Shown here: positions 22,414 to 29,465 of the stretch, in pieces | Numbering within the stretch: the first letter of the stretch is position 1 | Layout of the letters: every line of letters starts with the position of its first letter | Assembly (NCBI RefSeq): GCF_017676365.1 | Contig: NZ_JADKMA010000068.1 | Location: forward strand, 1 to 32,779 | Reading direction: 5' to 3' | Length of the DNA: 32,779 nucleotides | Source of the DNA: Streptomyces oryzae | GTDB lineage: Bacteria > Actinomycetota > Actinomycetes > Streptomycetales > Streptomycetaceae | Position numbers and translations under genes: made by a program | Notes under the pieces: model-generated | The model's input: only the letters and a program-made list of their open reading frames with translations | What the model was told of the DNA's origin: nothing | The model's database searches: none

Positions 22414-24084
22414 ATGGCAGCGACCGGGACCTCCCAGCCCGAAAGACCGTCGGCGCCCGGCGCCGAGTCCGTGCTCAGCTCCGCCTACCGGCCACTCACG
22501 TTCGGCATCGTCTCCGTCGTCCTGCTCATCGCGTTCGAGGCGACCGCGGTCGGTACGGCCATGCCGCTGGCCGCCGACGAGCTGAACGGCATCCCCCTCT
22601 ACGCGTACGCCTTCTCCGCGTACTTCACCACCTCCGTCGTCGGCATGGTCTCCTCGGGACAGTGGTGCGACCGCAGAGGGCCGCTGCCCCCGCTGGCCAC
22701 CGGCATCGCGCTGTTCGCCGGCGGCCTGGTGCTGTCCGGCACCGCCGTGGCCATGTGGGTCTTCGTGCTGGGCCGCGCCGTACAGGGTGTCGGCGGCGGG
22801 CTGGTGATCGTCGCGCTGTACGTCACCGTCAGCCGCGCCTACCCCGAGCGGCTGCGGCCCACCGTGATGGCCGCGTTCGCCGCGTCCTGGGTGGTGCCCT
22901 CCATCGTGGGCCCGCTGATATCCGGCACCGTCGCCGAGCAGCTGGGCTGGCGCTGGGTGTTCCTCGGCATACCGGTGCTGGTGGTGCTGCCGCTGCTGGT
23001 GATGCTGCCGCCGCTCAAGCGCCGGGCCTCCGGACCGCCTGAGCCGGCCACCGCTTCCGGCGCGGGGGACCCGTCCGGGGACGGGCCCGGGGACAGCACC
23101 GGGGACGGGGACGGCACCAGGGACAGGGGCGGGCGGCGGATCCGGCTCGCGGTCGCCGTCGCGCTGGGCGCCGGGCTGCTCCAGTACGCCGGCCAGGACC
23201 GGCGACTGTTCGCGCTGCTCCCGGCCGCCGCTGGTCTCGCCCTGCTGGCCTTCGCGCTGCGGGTGCTGCTCCCCCGCGGGACCGTACGGGCGGCGCGCGG
23301 GCTGCCCTCCGTCGTCCTGCTGCGCGGCATGGCGGCCGGTTCCTTCATCGTCGCCGAGAGCTTCACCCCGCTGATGCTGGTGACCCAGCGCGGGCTGTCG
23401 GTCACCCTGGCCGGGCTCACCCTCGCCGCCGGAGGCGCGACCTGGGCGCTGGGCTCCTTCGCGCAGTCGCGGAGCCGCTTCGAGCCGCACCGCGAACAGC
23501 TGGTGCGGACCGGCATGGTGCTGGTCACCCTCGCCATCGGCTGCGCGCCGCTGGTGCTGGTGGAGTCGGTGCCGGTGTGGACGCTCGCCCTCGCCATGGC
23601 CGTCGGCTGCTTCGGCATGGGTCTGACCATCTCCTCGCTCAGCGTGCTGCTGCTCGGGCTCTCGGCGCCCCAGGAGGCCGGACGCAACTCCGCCGCGCTC
23701 CAGCTGAGCGACGGGCTCTCCAACGTGCTGCTGCTCGGCCTGACCGGCACTCTGTTCGCCGCCCTCGGCGGTGGCTCCGTCACCGTCTCGGGGGACCCGG
23801 ACCTCGGCGGTACGAACGGCGCGCAGCCGGCGGCGTTCACGGCCGTGTACGCCACCGCGGCGGTCGTCGCGCTCGCCGGCATATGGGTGGCGGGACGGCT
23901 GCGCCCGAAGCCGGCGGCCGGGGAGCCGGAGGCGACCGAGGCGACCGAGGCGACGGAGTCGGCGGAGGCGACGGACGCGACGGACGCGACGGAGACAGCA
24001 AAGGCAGCGGAGACAGCGAAGGCGGCGGAGGCGGGGGAACGTGAGGCGGGTGTGGCTGCTGAGGCAGCGGCAAAGGCCCAGTGA
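22414..24084 (+). CDS. MFS transporter, EmrB/QacA-like
   Basis: 556 residues with about 14 hydrophobic helices. It begins YRPLTFGIVSVVLLIAFEATAVGTAMPLAADEL. The motif A region reads SGQWCDRRGPLPPLATG, followed by LGRAVQGVGGGLVIVALYVTVSRAYP and the motif-C-like AASWVVPSIVGPLISG of drug antiporters. A Gly/Asp-rich loop (about 210-245) separates the halves. The end is odd: roughly 50 residues of Glu-Ala-Thr/Ala-Lys repeats. The ATG at 22414 is chosen although no ribosome site is seen, so the message may be leaderless; the GTG at 22393 would fall inside the hairpin. The substrate is unknown. The LysR gene follows 59 nt downstream. Confidence 0.9.
   Translation: MAATGTSQPERPSAPGAESVLSSAYRPLTFGIVSVVLLIAFEATAVGTAMPLAADELNGIPLYAYAFSAYFTTSVVGMVSSGQWCDRRGPLPPLATGIALFAGGLVLSGTAVAMWVFVLGRAVQGVGGGLVIVALYVTVSRAYPERLRPTVMAAFAASWVVPSIVGPLISGTVAEQLGWRWVFLGIPVLVVLPLLVMLPPLKRRASGPPEPATASGAGDPSGDGPGDSTGDGDGTRDRGGRRIRLAVAVALGAGLLQYAGQDRRLFALLPAAAGLALLAFALRVLLPRGTVRAARGLPSVVLLRGMAAGSFIVAESFTPLMLVTQRGLSVTLAGLTLAAGGATWALGSFAQSRSRFEPHREQLVRTGMVLVTLAIGCAPLVLVESVPVWTLALAMAVGCFGMGLTISSLSVLLLGLSAPQEAGRNSAALQLSDGLSNVLLLGLTGTLFAALGGGSVTVSGDPDLGGTNGAQPAAFTAVYATAAVVALAGIWVAGRLRPKPAAGEPEATEATEATESAEATDATDATETAKAAETAKAAEAGEREAGVAAEAAAKAQ
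23929..24040. repeat. Short tandem repeats encoding the MFS C-terminal tail
   Basis: 9-nt units such as GAGGCGACC and GCGACGGAC repeat in frame, giving EAT/DAT/ETAKAA runs. Such tracts expand and contract easily. Confidence 0.75.
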
Positions 24085-24119
24085 TCCAGAAGCAGCGCAC
24101 CCCCGTGTGAGACGCGGTC

Positions 24120-24136
24120 CCAAATTCTGCTTATGG
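24120..24136. promoter_or_regulatory. LysR-box-like site at the LysR gene promoter
   Basis: CCAAATTCTGCTTATGG, with CCA/TGG ends, overlaps the TATGGT -10 (24132-24137) of a probably leaderless LysR message (ATG at 24144). The core AATT-N2-GCTTATG recurs inverted at 25086-25098. Confidence 0.5.
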
Positions 24137-24143
24137 TTCTGCC

Positions 24144-25049
24144 ATGTTCGACTCGCGGCACATCCAGACCTTCCACGAAGTGGTGCGAGCCGGCTCCTAC
24201 TCGGCCGCTGCCCGCGCCCTCGGCTACACCCAGCCCGCGATCACCCAGCAGATGAAGGCGCTGGAGCGGTCCGTCGGCACCCCGCTGTTCATCCGCGTCG
24301 GCCGCCGGATGCGGCTCACCGAGGCCGGGGAGGCGCTGGCCCGGCACTCCGCGGTGATCCTGGAGAGCATCAGTACGGCCCGGCAGCAGATGGAGTCCCT
24401 CACCAGGCTGCGCGCCGGGAAGGTCACCGTCTGCGCCTTCCCCAGCGCGGGCGCCACCCTGGTCCCCGAGGCCCTCGCCGAGCTGGCCGCCGAGCACCCC
24501 GGCATCCGGGTCGAGCTCCAGGAGGACGAGCCGCCCGAGTCGCTGCGCCGGGTGGTGCGCGGCGAGTGCGACATCACCCTCGCGTTCACCTACCCGGGCC
24601 TGCGCGAGCAGGTGCCCGGGGAACTGGTGGAGATCCCGCTGCTGGAGGACCAGCTCACGGTGCTGCTGCCGACCGGGCACCCGATGGCCCGGCGCCGCGC
24701 CGTGCGGCTGGAGGAGCTGGCGGACGAGCGCTGGATCGCGGGCTGCCTGCGCTGCCGGGCCAATTTTCTGCACGAGTGCGCCGAATTGGGCTTCGCGCCC
24801 GAGATCGCCTTCACCACGGACGACAACCTGGTGGTGCAGAGCCTGGTCGCGGAGGGGCTGGGCGTCGCCATGGTGCCGGGCCTGGTGCTGTCCTTCCTCG
24901 TCCACAAGAAGGTGACGGGCCGCGCCCTGGACCCCGCCTCCCGCCGCCAGGTCTCGGCGTACGTACTGCGCGAGCACCTGGAGATACCGGCGACCGCGCG
25001 GGTGCTGGAGGCGCTGCGCGCCGCGGCGGAGCGGCGCGTGGGCTGCTGA
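24144..25049 (+). CDS. LysR-family transcriptional regulator
   Basis: 301 residues, the normal LysR length. The N-terminal helix-turn-helix is clear: FDSRHIQTFHEVVRAGSYSAAARALGYTQPAITQQMKALERSVGTPLF (2-49). The effector domain runs from about 90 to 290, with VTVCAFPSAGATLVPEALAEL, LPTGHPMARRRAV and VVQSLVAEGLGVAMVPGL. It stands just upstream of cysteine dioxygenase and a YeiH exporter on the same strand; YeiH-type genes often lie beside LysR regulators responding to sulfur compounds. It probably controls that pair and itself. The effector is unknown. Confidence 0.93.
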   Translation: MFDSRHIQTFHEVVRAGSYSAAARALGYTQPAITQQMKALERSVGTPLFIRVGRRMRLTEAGEALARHSAVILESISTARQQMESLTRLRAGKVTVCAFPSAGATLVPEALAELAAEHPGIRVELQEDEPPESLRRVVRGECDITLAFTYPGLREQVPGELVEIPLLEDQLTVLLPTGHPMARRRAVRLEELADERWIAGCLRCRANFLHECAELGFAPEIAFTTDDNLVVQSLVAEGLGVAMVPGLVLSFLVHKKVTGRALDPASRRQVSAYVLREHLEIPATARVLEALRAAAERRVGC

Positions 25050-25083
25050 GTGCCCGGCGCGGGCCGCGCGCGTAAGCCCGCCA

Positions 25084-25101
25084 CTCATAAGCGCAATTGA
25101 G
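25084..25101. promoter_or_regulatory. LysR-box-like site upstream of cysteine dioxygenase
   Basis: CTCA-N10-TGAG around CATAAGCGCAATT (25086-25098), the inverse of the core at the LysR gene's own promoter (11 of 13 bases alike). It satisfies T-N11-A (T25088, A25100). It lies about 25 nt upstream of the predicted -35. Confidence 0.5.
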
Positions 25102-25108
25102 AGTCGCC

Positions 25109-25152
25109 CCAACGAACTGTCGTTGGACGTGATGGATGGCCGCCGTGACGCT
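25109..25152 (+). promoter_or_regulatory. Cysteine dioxygenase promoter with overlapping palindrome
   Basis: TTGGAC (25123-25128), 18 nt, GACGCT (25147-25152), then the ATG at 25159 six nt later: a likely leaderless message. A perfect palindrome CCAACG-AACTGT-CGTTGG (25109-25126) covers the -35. Confidence 0.5.
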
Positions 25153-25158
25153 GCCCGT

Positions 25159-25785
25159 ATGACAGCGACGACGACCACTCCTTCAGCGGCGAGGACGACG
25201 GGGCGCATGCGCGCCCTCATCGAGGATGTGCGCGAGGCCGTCGGCCGGGGGCTGCCGCCTGATGTGACCGCGTATCTGGTCGGCGAGAAGCTGACGCCGC
25301 ACCTGGGCGCGGACGATCTGCTGACCGGCGCCCAGTGCGAGCCCGACCCCGGGCACTACCGCCAGCACGTGCTGCACGCCGAGAGCGACGGCAGCTTCTC
25401 CGTCGTCGCCCTGGTGTGGCTGCCCGGCCAGGGCACGTCCATCCACGACCACGTCTCCTGGTGCGTCACCGGTGTCCACCGGGGCGAGGAGCACGAGCGC
25501 CGCTACCGGCTGCTGCCCTCGGAGGGGGCGGGCGGCAGCGCGCGGCTCGTCGCCACCGAGGACGTGGTCAATCCGCAGGGCTCGGTCTGCGGATTCGCGC
25601 CGCCCGGCGACATCCACCGGGTGTGGAACGGCTGCACCGCCGCGGAGACGGCAAACGCCGTGCACGCTGCGGACCCCGTGCACGCTGCGGACGCCGTGGC
25701 CGTCTCGCTGCACATCTACGGAGCGGACATCTCCCGGCTGGGCAGCAGCGTCCGCCGGGTGTACGACCTGCCGGCCGACGCCTGA
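25159..25785 (+). CDS. Cysteine dioxygenase
   Basis: 208 residues, a cupin Fe(II) enzyme oxidising L-cysteine to cysteine sulfinate, the first step of cysteine catabolism. The iron ligands are visible as H96 and H98 (GQGTSIHDHVSWC) and H153 (PPGDIHRVWN). Residue 173-190 includes a small in-frame tandem duplication (VHAAD twice). The ATG at 25159 is chosen because a promoter fits a leaderless start there; TTG 25123, GTG 25129 and ATG 25132 are open alternatives. Its TGA overlaps the ATG of the YeiH exporter by one base (TGATG), so the two are translationally coupled. Confidence 0.92.
   Translation: MTATTTTPSAARTTGRMRALIEDVREAVGRGLPPDVTAYLVGEKLTPHLGADDLLTGAQCEPDPGHYRQHVLHAESDGSFSVVALVWLPGQGTSIHDHVSWCVTGVHRGEEHERRYRLLPSEGAGGSARLVATEDVVNPQGSVCGFAPPGDIHRVWNGCTAAETANAVHAADPVHAADAVAVSLHIYGADISRLGSSVRRVYDLPADA
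25658..25691. repeat. 18-nt tandem duplication in the cysteine dioxygenase gene
   Basis: CCGTGCACGCTGCGGA at 25658-25673 and again at 25676-25691, an offset of 18 nt (six codons). Confidence 0.8.
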
Positions 25786-26840
25786 TGGCGCTGCTGGGGG
25801 ACCGCACACGGACAGCGCCGGCCGCCGCGGCAGCCGCCTCCGCGCCCTCCCGGAAGCCGAGCAGGCTGCCCGGGCTGGCGCTCGCCGCGTTGGGCGTCGC
25901 CGCGGCGTCGGCGGTGCATCTGCTGGTGCCCGCTGTGCCCATGCTGACGGCCGCCGTGGTGCTGGGGATCGCCGCGGCCCAGCTGCCCGGACTGCGCGGG
26001 CTGGTACGCGGCGCCGCGCGGCCCGGGCTGACGCTGGCGGGCAAGCGGCTGATGCGGCTCGGCATCGTGCTGCTCGGGCTGAAGCTCGCGCTCAGCGATG
26101 TGCTGGGGCTGGGGTGGGCGACGGTGGCGATGGTGGTGTGCGTGGTCGTCGCCACCTTCTTCGGCACCGTGTGGCTCGGCCGCAGGCTCGGGCTGCGCGG
26201 CGACCAGCCGGTGCTCGTCGCGACCGGCTACTCGATCTGCGGGGCCTCCGCGATCGGCGCCGTCAGCGAGGTGCGGGGCAGCGACGAGGAGGACGTCGCC
26301 ACCTCGGTCGCCCTGGTGACGCTGTGCGGGACGCTGGCCATCGCCGTACTGCCGCTGCTCCAGGCCCCGTTGGGGCTGGACGCGGGAGAGTTCGGCCGGT
26401 GGGTCGGCGCCGGGGTCCATGACGTGGGCCAGGTGGTCGCCACGGCGCAGACCGGCGGCCCGGATGCCCTCGGCCAGGCCGTGCTGGTCAAGCTGCTCCG
26501 CGTGCTGATGCTGGCGCCGCTCGTCGCGGCGATGGTGCTGACGGTACGCAGCCGCGCGGCCGCGCCCGTCGCCGGGAAACGCCCGCCCTTGGTGCCGCTC
26601 TTCGTCGCGGGTTTCCTCGTCATGGTGGCGGTACGTACCACCGGGTGGCTCCCGGGCGCCGCGCTGGACGGCGCCGCCCGCGCCCAGGAAATCCTGCTGG
26701 CCGCCGCGCTGTTCGGGCTCGGCAGCGCGGTGCGGTTCACCGCGCTGACCCGCACGGGGTTGCGGGTTGCCGTACTCGGGCTGTGCTCGTGGGGTGTTGT
26801 CGCGGGGGTGTCGTACGCGGGGGTGCTGCTGACGGCATGA
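25785..26840 (+). CDS. YeiH-family putative sulfur-oxyanion exporter
   Basis: 351 residues, about 10 hydrophobic helices. Family marks are LMRLGIVLLGLKLALSDVLGLG, a central GYSICGASAIGAVSEV, VALVTLCGTLAIAVLPLL and GVHDVGQVVATAQ. YeiH/UPF0324 proteins are annotated as putative sulfate exporters. Coupled to cysteine dioxygenase by TGATG, it most likely removes sulfite, sulfate or a related product of cysteine oxidation from the cell; the ion is inferred, not shown. A dispersed repeat with a 10-bp hairpin closes the operon. Confidence 0.92.
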   Translation: MALLGDRTRTAPAAAAAASAPSRKPSRLPGLALAALGVAAASAVHLLVPAVPMLTAAVVLGIAAAQLPGLRGLVRGAARPGLTLAGKRLMRLGIVLLGLKLALSDVLGLGWATVAMVVCVVVATFFGTVWLGRRLGLRGDQPVLVATGYSICGASAIGAVSEVRGSDEEDVATSVALVTLCGTLAIAVLPLLQAPLGLDAGEFGRWVGAGVHDVGQVVATAQTGGPDALGQAVLVKLLRVLMLAPLVAAMVLTVRSRAAAPVAGKRPPLVPLFVAGFLVMVAVRTTGWLPGAALDGAARAQEILLAAALFGLGSAVRFTALTRTGLRVAVLGLCSWGVVAGVSYAGVLLTA

Positions 26841-26901
26841 GGGTGCAGCCGGCGGCGGAGTTCGCTGAGCAGGGGGCTGCCCCTGACCGTCCGCTGCAGA
26901 C

Positions 26902-26985
26902 TGCGGGTGTCTTGTGGCTGTGGGGGCACCCCCTGCTCGAAGAGCTTGGGGGAGCAGTTCCCCCCGCGCCCCTTCGGGGCGCGGG
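26902..26985. repeat. Dispersed intergenic repeat, copy 3, with bidirectional terminator-like hairpin
   Basis: TGCGGGTGTCTTGTGGCTG from 26902, then CTGCTCGAAGAGCTTGGGGG as in copy 2. The final hairpin CCCGCGCCCC-TTC-GGGGCGCGGG (26963-26985) has perfect 10-bp arms. It lies between convergent genes. Confidence 0.8.
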
Positions 26986-26990
26986 CGAAC

Positions 26991-29318
26991 TCACGTATTG
27001 ATCACGGCCGCCTGGGGGCGGATCGGCATGCGGTTGACGGGGCGGCCGGTGGCGGCGCGGACGGCGGCGGCTACGGCGGAGGGGGTGACGACGAGCGGGG
27101 CCGAAGAGGCTGCCTTGGCGCCGAAGGGGGCGACCACGTCGCGCTCCTCGACGAGTTTGACGATGCGGATGTCCGGCGCGTCCAGTGCCGTGGGCAGCGC
27201 GTAGGCCGTGAAGTCGGGGTGCCGGACGACGCCCTTGGCCACGCGCAGGTGCTCCGTCAGTGCGGTGCCGATGCCCTGGGTGACGCCGGCCTCCAGGCGG
27301 GCCCGCAGCTGGCGGGGGTTGAGGACGGCGCCGACGTCCTGGGCGAGGGCGACCTCGACCACCCGTACCGACCCCAACTCGATGTCCACGTCGACAACGG
27401 CGCGCACCGCGGCGAAGGCGAGCCCGACGAAGGCGTCGCCCTGGCCCCACTCGTCCAGCGGCTCCGTGGGATGCGGGCGGCACTGCGCGGTCGCCCACAG
27501 CTCCTTGCCCTCCAGGGCCTCGACCACCGTGGTGGAGAGCACCCCGTCGTACGAGGTGATCTTGCCGTCGGCGATCGTCAGCAGCTCGGTGGACATCCCG
27601 AACTTGGCAGCGAGCGGCTGGAGCAGCTGGGTGCGGACCATCTTGGCGGCGCGCTCCACCGCACCGCCGGACACCCAGGTGTGCCGTCCGCGTCCGCTGG
27701 CGCCGGACGGCGGCTGGTCGGTGTCGACGGAGGCGACGTGCACTTCCTCGATGCCGAGCGTCTCCTGGACGATCTGCCGGGCCAGCGTGTCGAAGCCCTG
27801 CCCCGACTCGACGGCCGCGCACATCACCGTGGCGACGGGGCCGTTGACCTTCACCGTCGCCGTGGACACCTCGTCGGTGCCCTCGGCGCCGAGCATGTGC
27901 ACCATGCCGAGCGCGTAGCCGACCCCCCGGCGCACCGCCGTGGGGTCGCCCGCGCCCTCGGGCCCGCCGGGCAGCAGCCAGTCCTCCTCGGGTGCGTCCT
28001 TGGGCAGCGGGGGCAGCGGCGCCTCGTGGACGGCGTCCAGCAGTTCGGCGACCGGAGCCGGGCAGGTGACGGTCTGTCCGGTCGGCAGCAGATCGCCGGT
28101 CGCCATCACATTGCGCCTGCGCACCTCGACAGGGTCGAGCCCGAGCCGGTCGGCGAGCTTGTCCATCTGGCCCTCGTACGCGGCGCACACCTGCATGGCG
28201 CCCTCGCCGCGCACATGTCCCGAGGGCGGGTTGTTGGTGCGTACGACCCAGCCGTCGATCACCGCGTGCGGCACGACGTAGGGGCCGCAGGCGAAGGAGA
28301 CAGCGGCGGCCAGCGCGTCGGACGAGGTGTCCGCGTACGCGCCGCCGTCCAGCAGGATCTGCGCCTCGACCTTGACCAGCCTGCCCTCGCTGTCCGCGTG
28401 GTGGCGGTAGCGCAGCAGGGTGGGATGGCGGTGCGCGTGGCCGAGGAAGGACTCCTCGCGGTTCAGCGCGATCTTGACGGGGCAGCCGGTGCGCATCGCC
28501 AGCAAGCCGAGGGGCACTTGGAGCGCCGCGTCCTCGCGGTCGCCCATCGCGCCCGGTACCCCGGTGACCACGATCTTGACCTGCTCGGGGGGCAGTCCAA
28601 AGCAGGCCGCGGCCAGATCGCGGTCGGTGTGCGGGTCGGTGGAGGCGGTGTAGATCTCCACGCCGCCGTCCGGGCGGGGTACGGCCAGCGCCGCCTCCGC
28701 GCCGATCGGTGCCGGGTCCTGCCGGCCGACGCGGTAGAGCCCTTCGACCACGACGTCGCCGGTCACCTCCGGGTCGCCGTAGCGCAGCGGGATGTGACGC
28801 AGCAGATTGCCGTCCGGGTGCAGCGGTTCGGCCTCGAACGACTTCTCCGGGTCGGTGACCGGTTCCAGCACCTCGTACTCGACGGCGATGGCTGCTGCCG
28901 CCAGCCGCGCGGTGTCCGGGTGGTCGGCGGCTACTGCGGCGATCGGCTCGCCGTAGTAGCGCACCACGTCGCGGGCGAAGGCCGGCTGGTCGGCGATCTT
29001 CCGGCCGTGCGCCGAGTCCCCCGGTACGTCCTCGTGCGTGATGACCGCCTGGACGCCGGGCATCTTCGCCGCTTCCTCGGTGTCGATGGCCAGGATGCGG
29101 GCGTGCGGGTGCGGGGAGCGGTGGACCGCTGCCCACAGCAGTCCCTCGGCCCACAGGTCCGCGGCGTAGGGGAAGGTGCCCTGTGCCTTGGCGTAGGAGT
29201 CGGTGGGCAGGACGGAGGCGCCCAGGCCTTGCGGCTCCGGCTCGTTGCGGGCGCCCGGTGCGCCCGGCGCGCCCGCGCCGGGTACGGCGCCGGTGTGACC
29301 GTCAGCCGTTTCCGTCAT
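26991..29318 (-). CDS. Molybdo-hydroxylase large subunit, xanthine dehydrogenase family, divergent active site
   Basis: 775 residues, the Mo-pterin subunit of a CoxL/XdhB-like enzyme. The first half is the a/b-hammerhead domain (SYAKAQGTFPYAADLWAEGLLWAAVHRSPHPHARI), then the Mo-binding region with LNREESFLGHAHRHPTLLRYRHHA and TNNPPSGHVRGEGAMQ. Three motifs differ from canonical enzymes: GGGFGGK is replaced by GVPGAMG (253-259), RGFG by RGEG (370-373), and the KAVGE/GVGE segment by KAASS (735-739), so the catalytic Glu position holds S739. The substrate is therefore not predictable. The ATG at 29318 has GAAAGG about 7 nt upstream. It is the last gene of the FAD - FeS - Mo operon. Confidence 0.92.
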   Translation of the reverse strand: MTETADGHTGAVPGAGAPGAPGARNEPEPQGLGASVLPTDSYAKAQGTFPYAADLWAEGLLWAAVHRSPHPHARILAIDTEEAAKMPGVQAVITHEDVPGDSAHGRKIADQPAFARDVVRYYGEPIAAVAADHPDTARLAAAAIAVEYEVLEPVTDPEKSFEAEPLHPDGNLLRHIPLRYGDPEVTGDVVVEGLYRVGRQDPAPIGAEAALAVPRPDGGVEIYTASTDPHTDRDLAAACFGLPPEQVKIVVTGVPGAMGDREDAALQVPLGLLAMRTGCPVKIALNREESFLGHAHRHPTLLRYRHHADSEGRLVKVEAQILLDGGAYADTSSDALAAAVSFACGPYVVPHAVIDGWVVRTNNPPSGHVRGEGAMQVCAAYEGQMDKLADRLGLDPVEVRRRNVMATGDLLPTGQTVTCPAPVAELLDAVHEAPLPPLPKDAPEEDWLLPGGPEGAGDPTAVRRGVGYALGMVHMLGAEGTDEVSTATVKVNGPVATVMCAAVESGQGFDTLARQIVQETLGIEEVHVASVDTDQPPSGASGRGRHTWVSGGAVERAAKMVRTQLLQPLAAKFGMSTELLTIADGKITSYDGVLSTTVVEALEGKELWATAQCRPHPTEPLDEWGQGDAFVGLAFAAVRAVVDVDIELGSVRVVEVALAQDVGAVLNPRQLRARLEAGVTQGIGTALTEHLRVAKGVVRHPDFTAYALPTALDAPDIRIVKLVEERDVVAPFGAKAASSAPLVVTPSAVAAAVRAATGRPVNRMPIRPQAAVINT

Positions 29319-29382
29319 GCCGCCGCCTTTCTGTGCGTGCGTTCGTTCCGATGAGGGGTGCCCCTGGCGGTTGTTTGCGGGG

Positions 29383-29424
29383 TGCGGGTGCGTTGTGGTG
29401 GAGCGTGCAGTTCCCCGCGCCCCT
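29383..29424. repeat. Dispersed intergenic repeat, copy 4, inside an operon
   Basis: TGCGGGTGCGTTGTGGTGG from 29383 and GCAGTTCCCCGCGCCCCT (29407-29424). The closing arm is replaced by GAATTGCGCCCC, so the stable hairpin is lost. It lies between the FeS and Mo subunit genes of the same transcript. Confidence 0.65.
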
Positions 29425-29465
29425 GAATTGCGCCCCGCAAGCTCGCTCACCGTGCCGGGTACGCA

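Noticed and set aside
26907..29354. An 815-codon open frame antisense to the molybdo-hydroxylase large subunit
   Set aside because: The minus-strand frame gives a full recognisable enzyme. The plus-strand product is Gly/Arg/Asp/Val-rich without domain features, as expected opposite a GC-rich gene.
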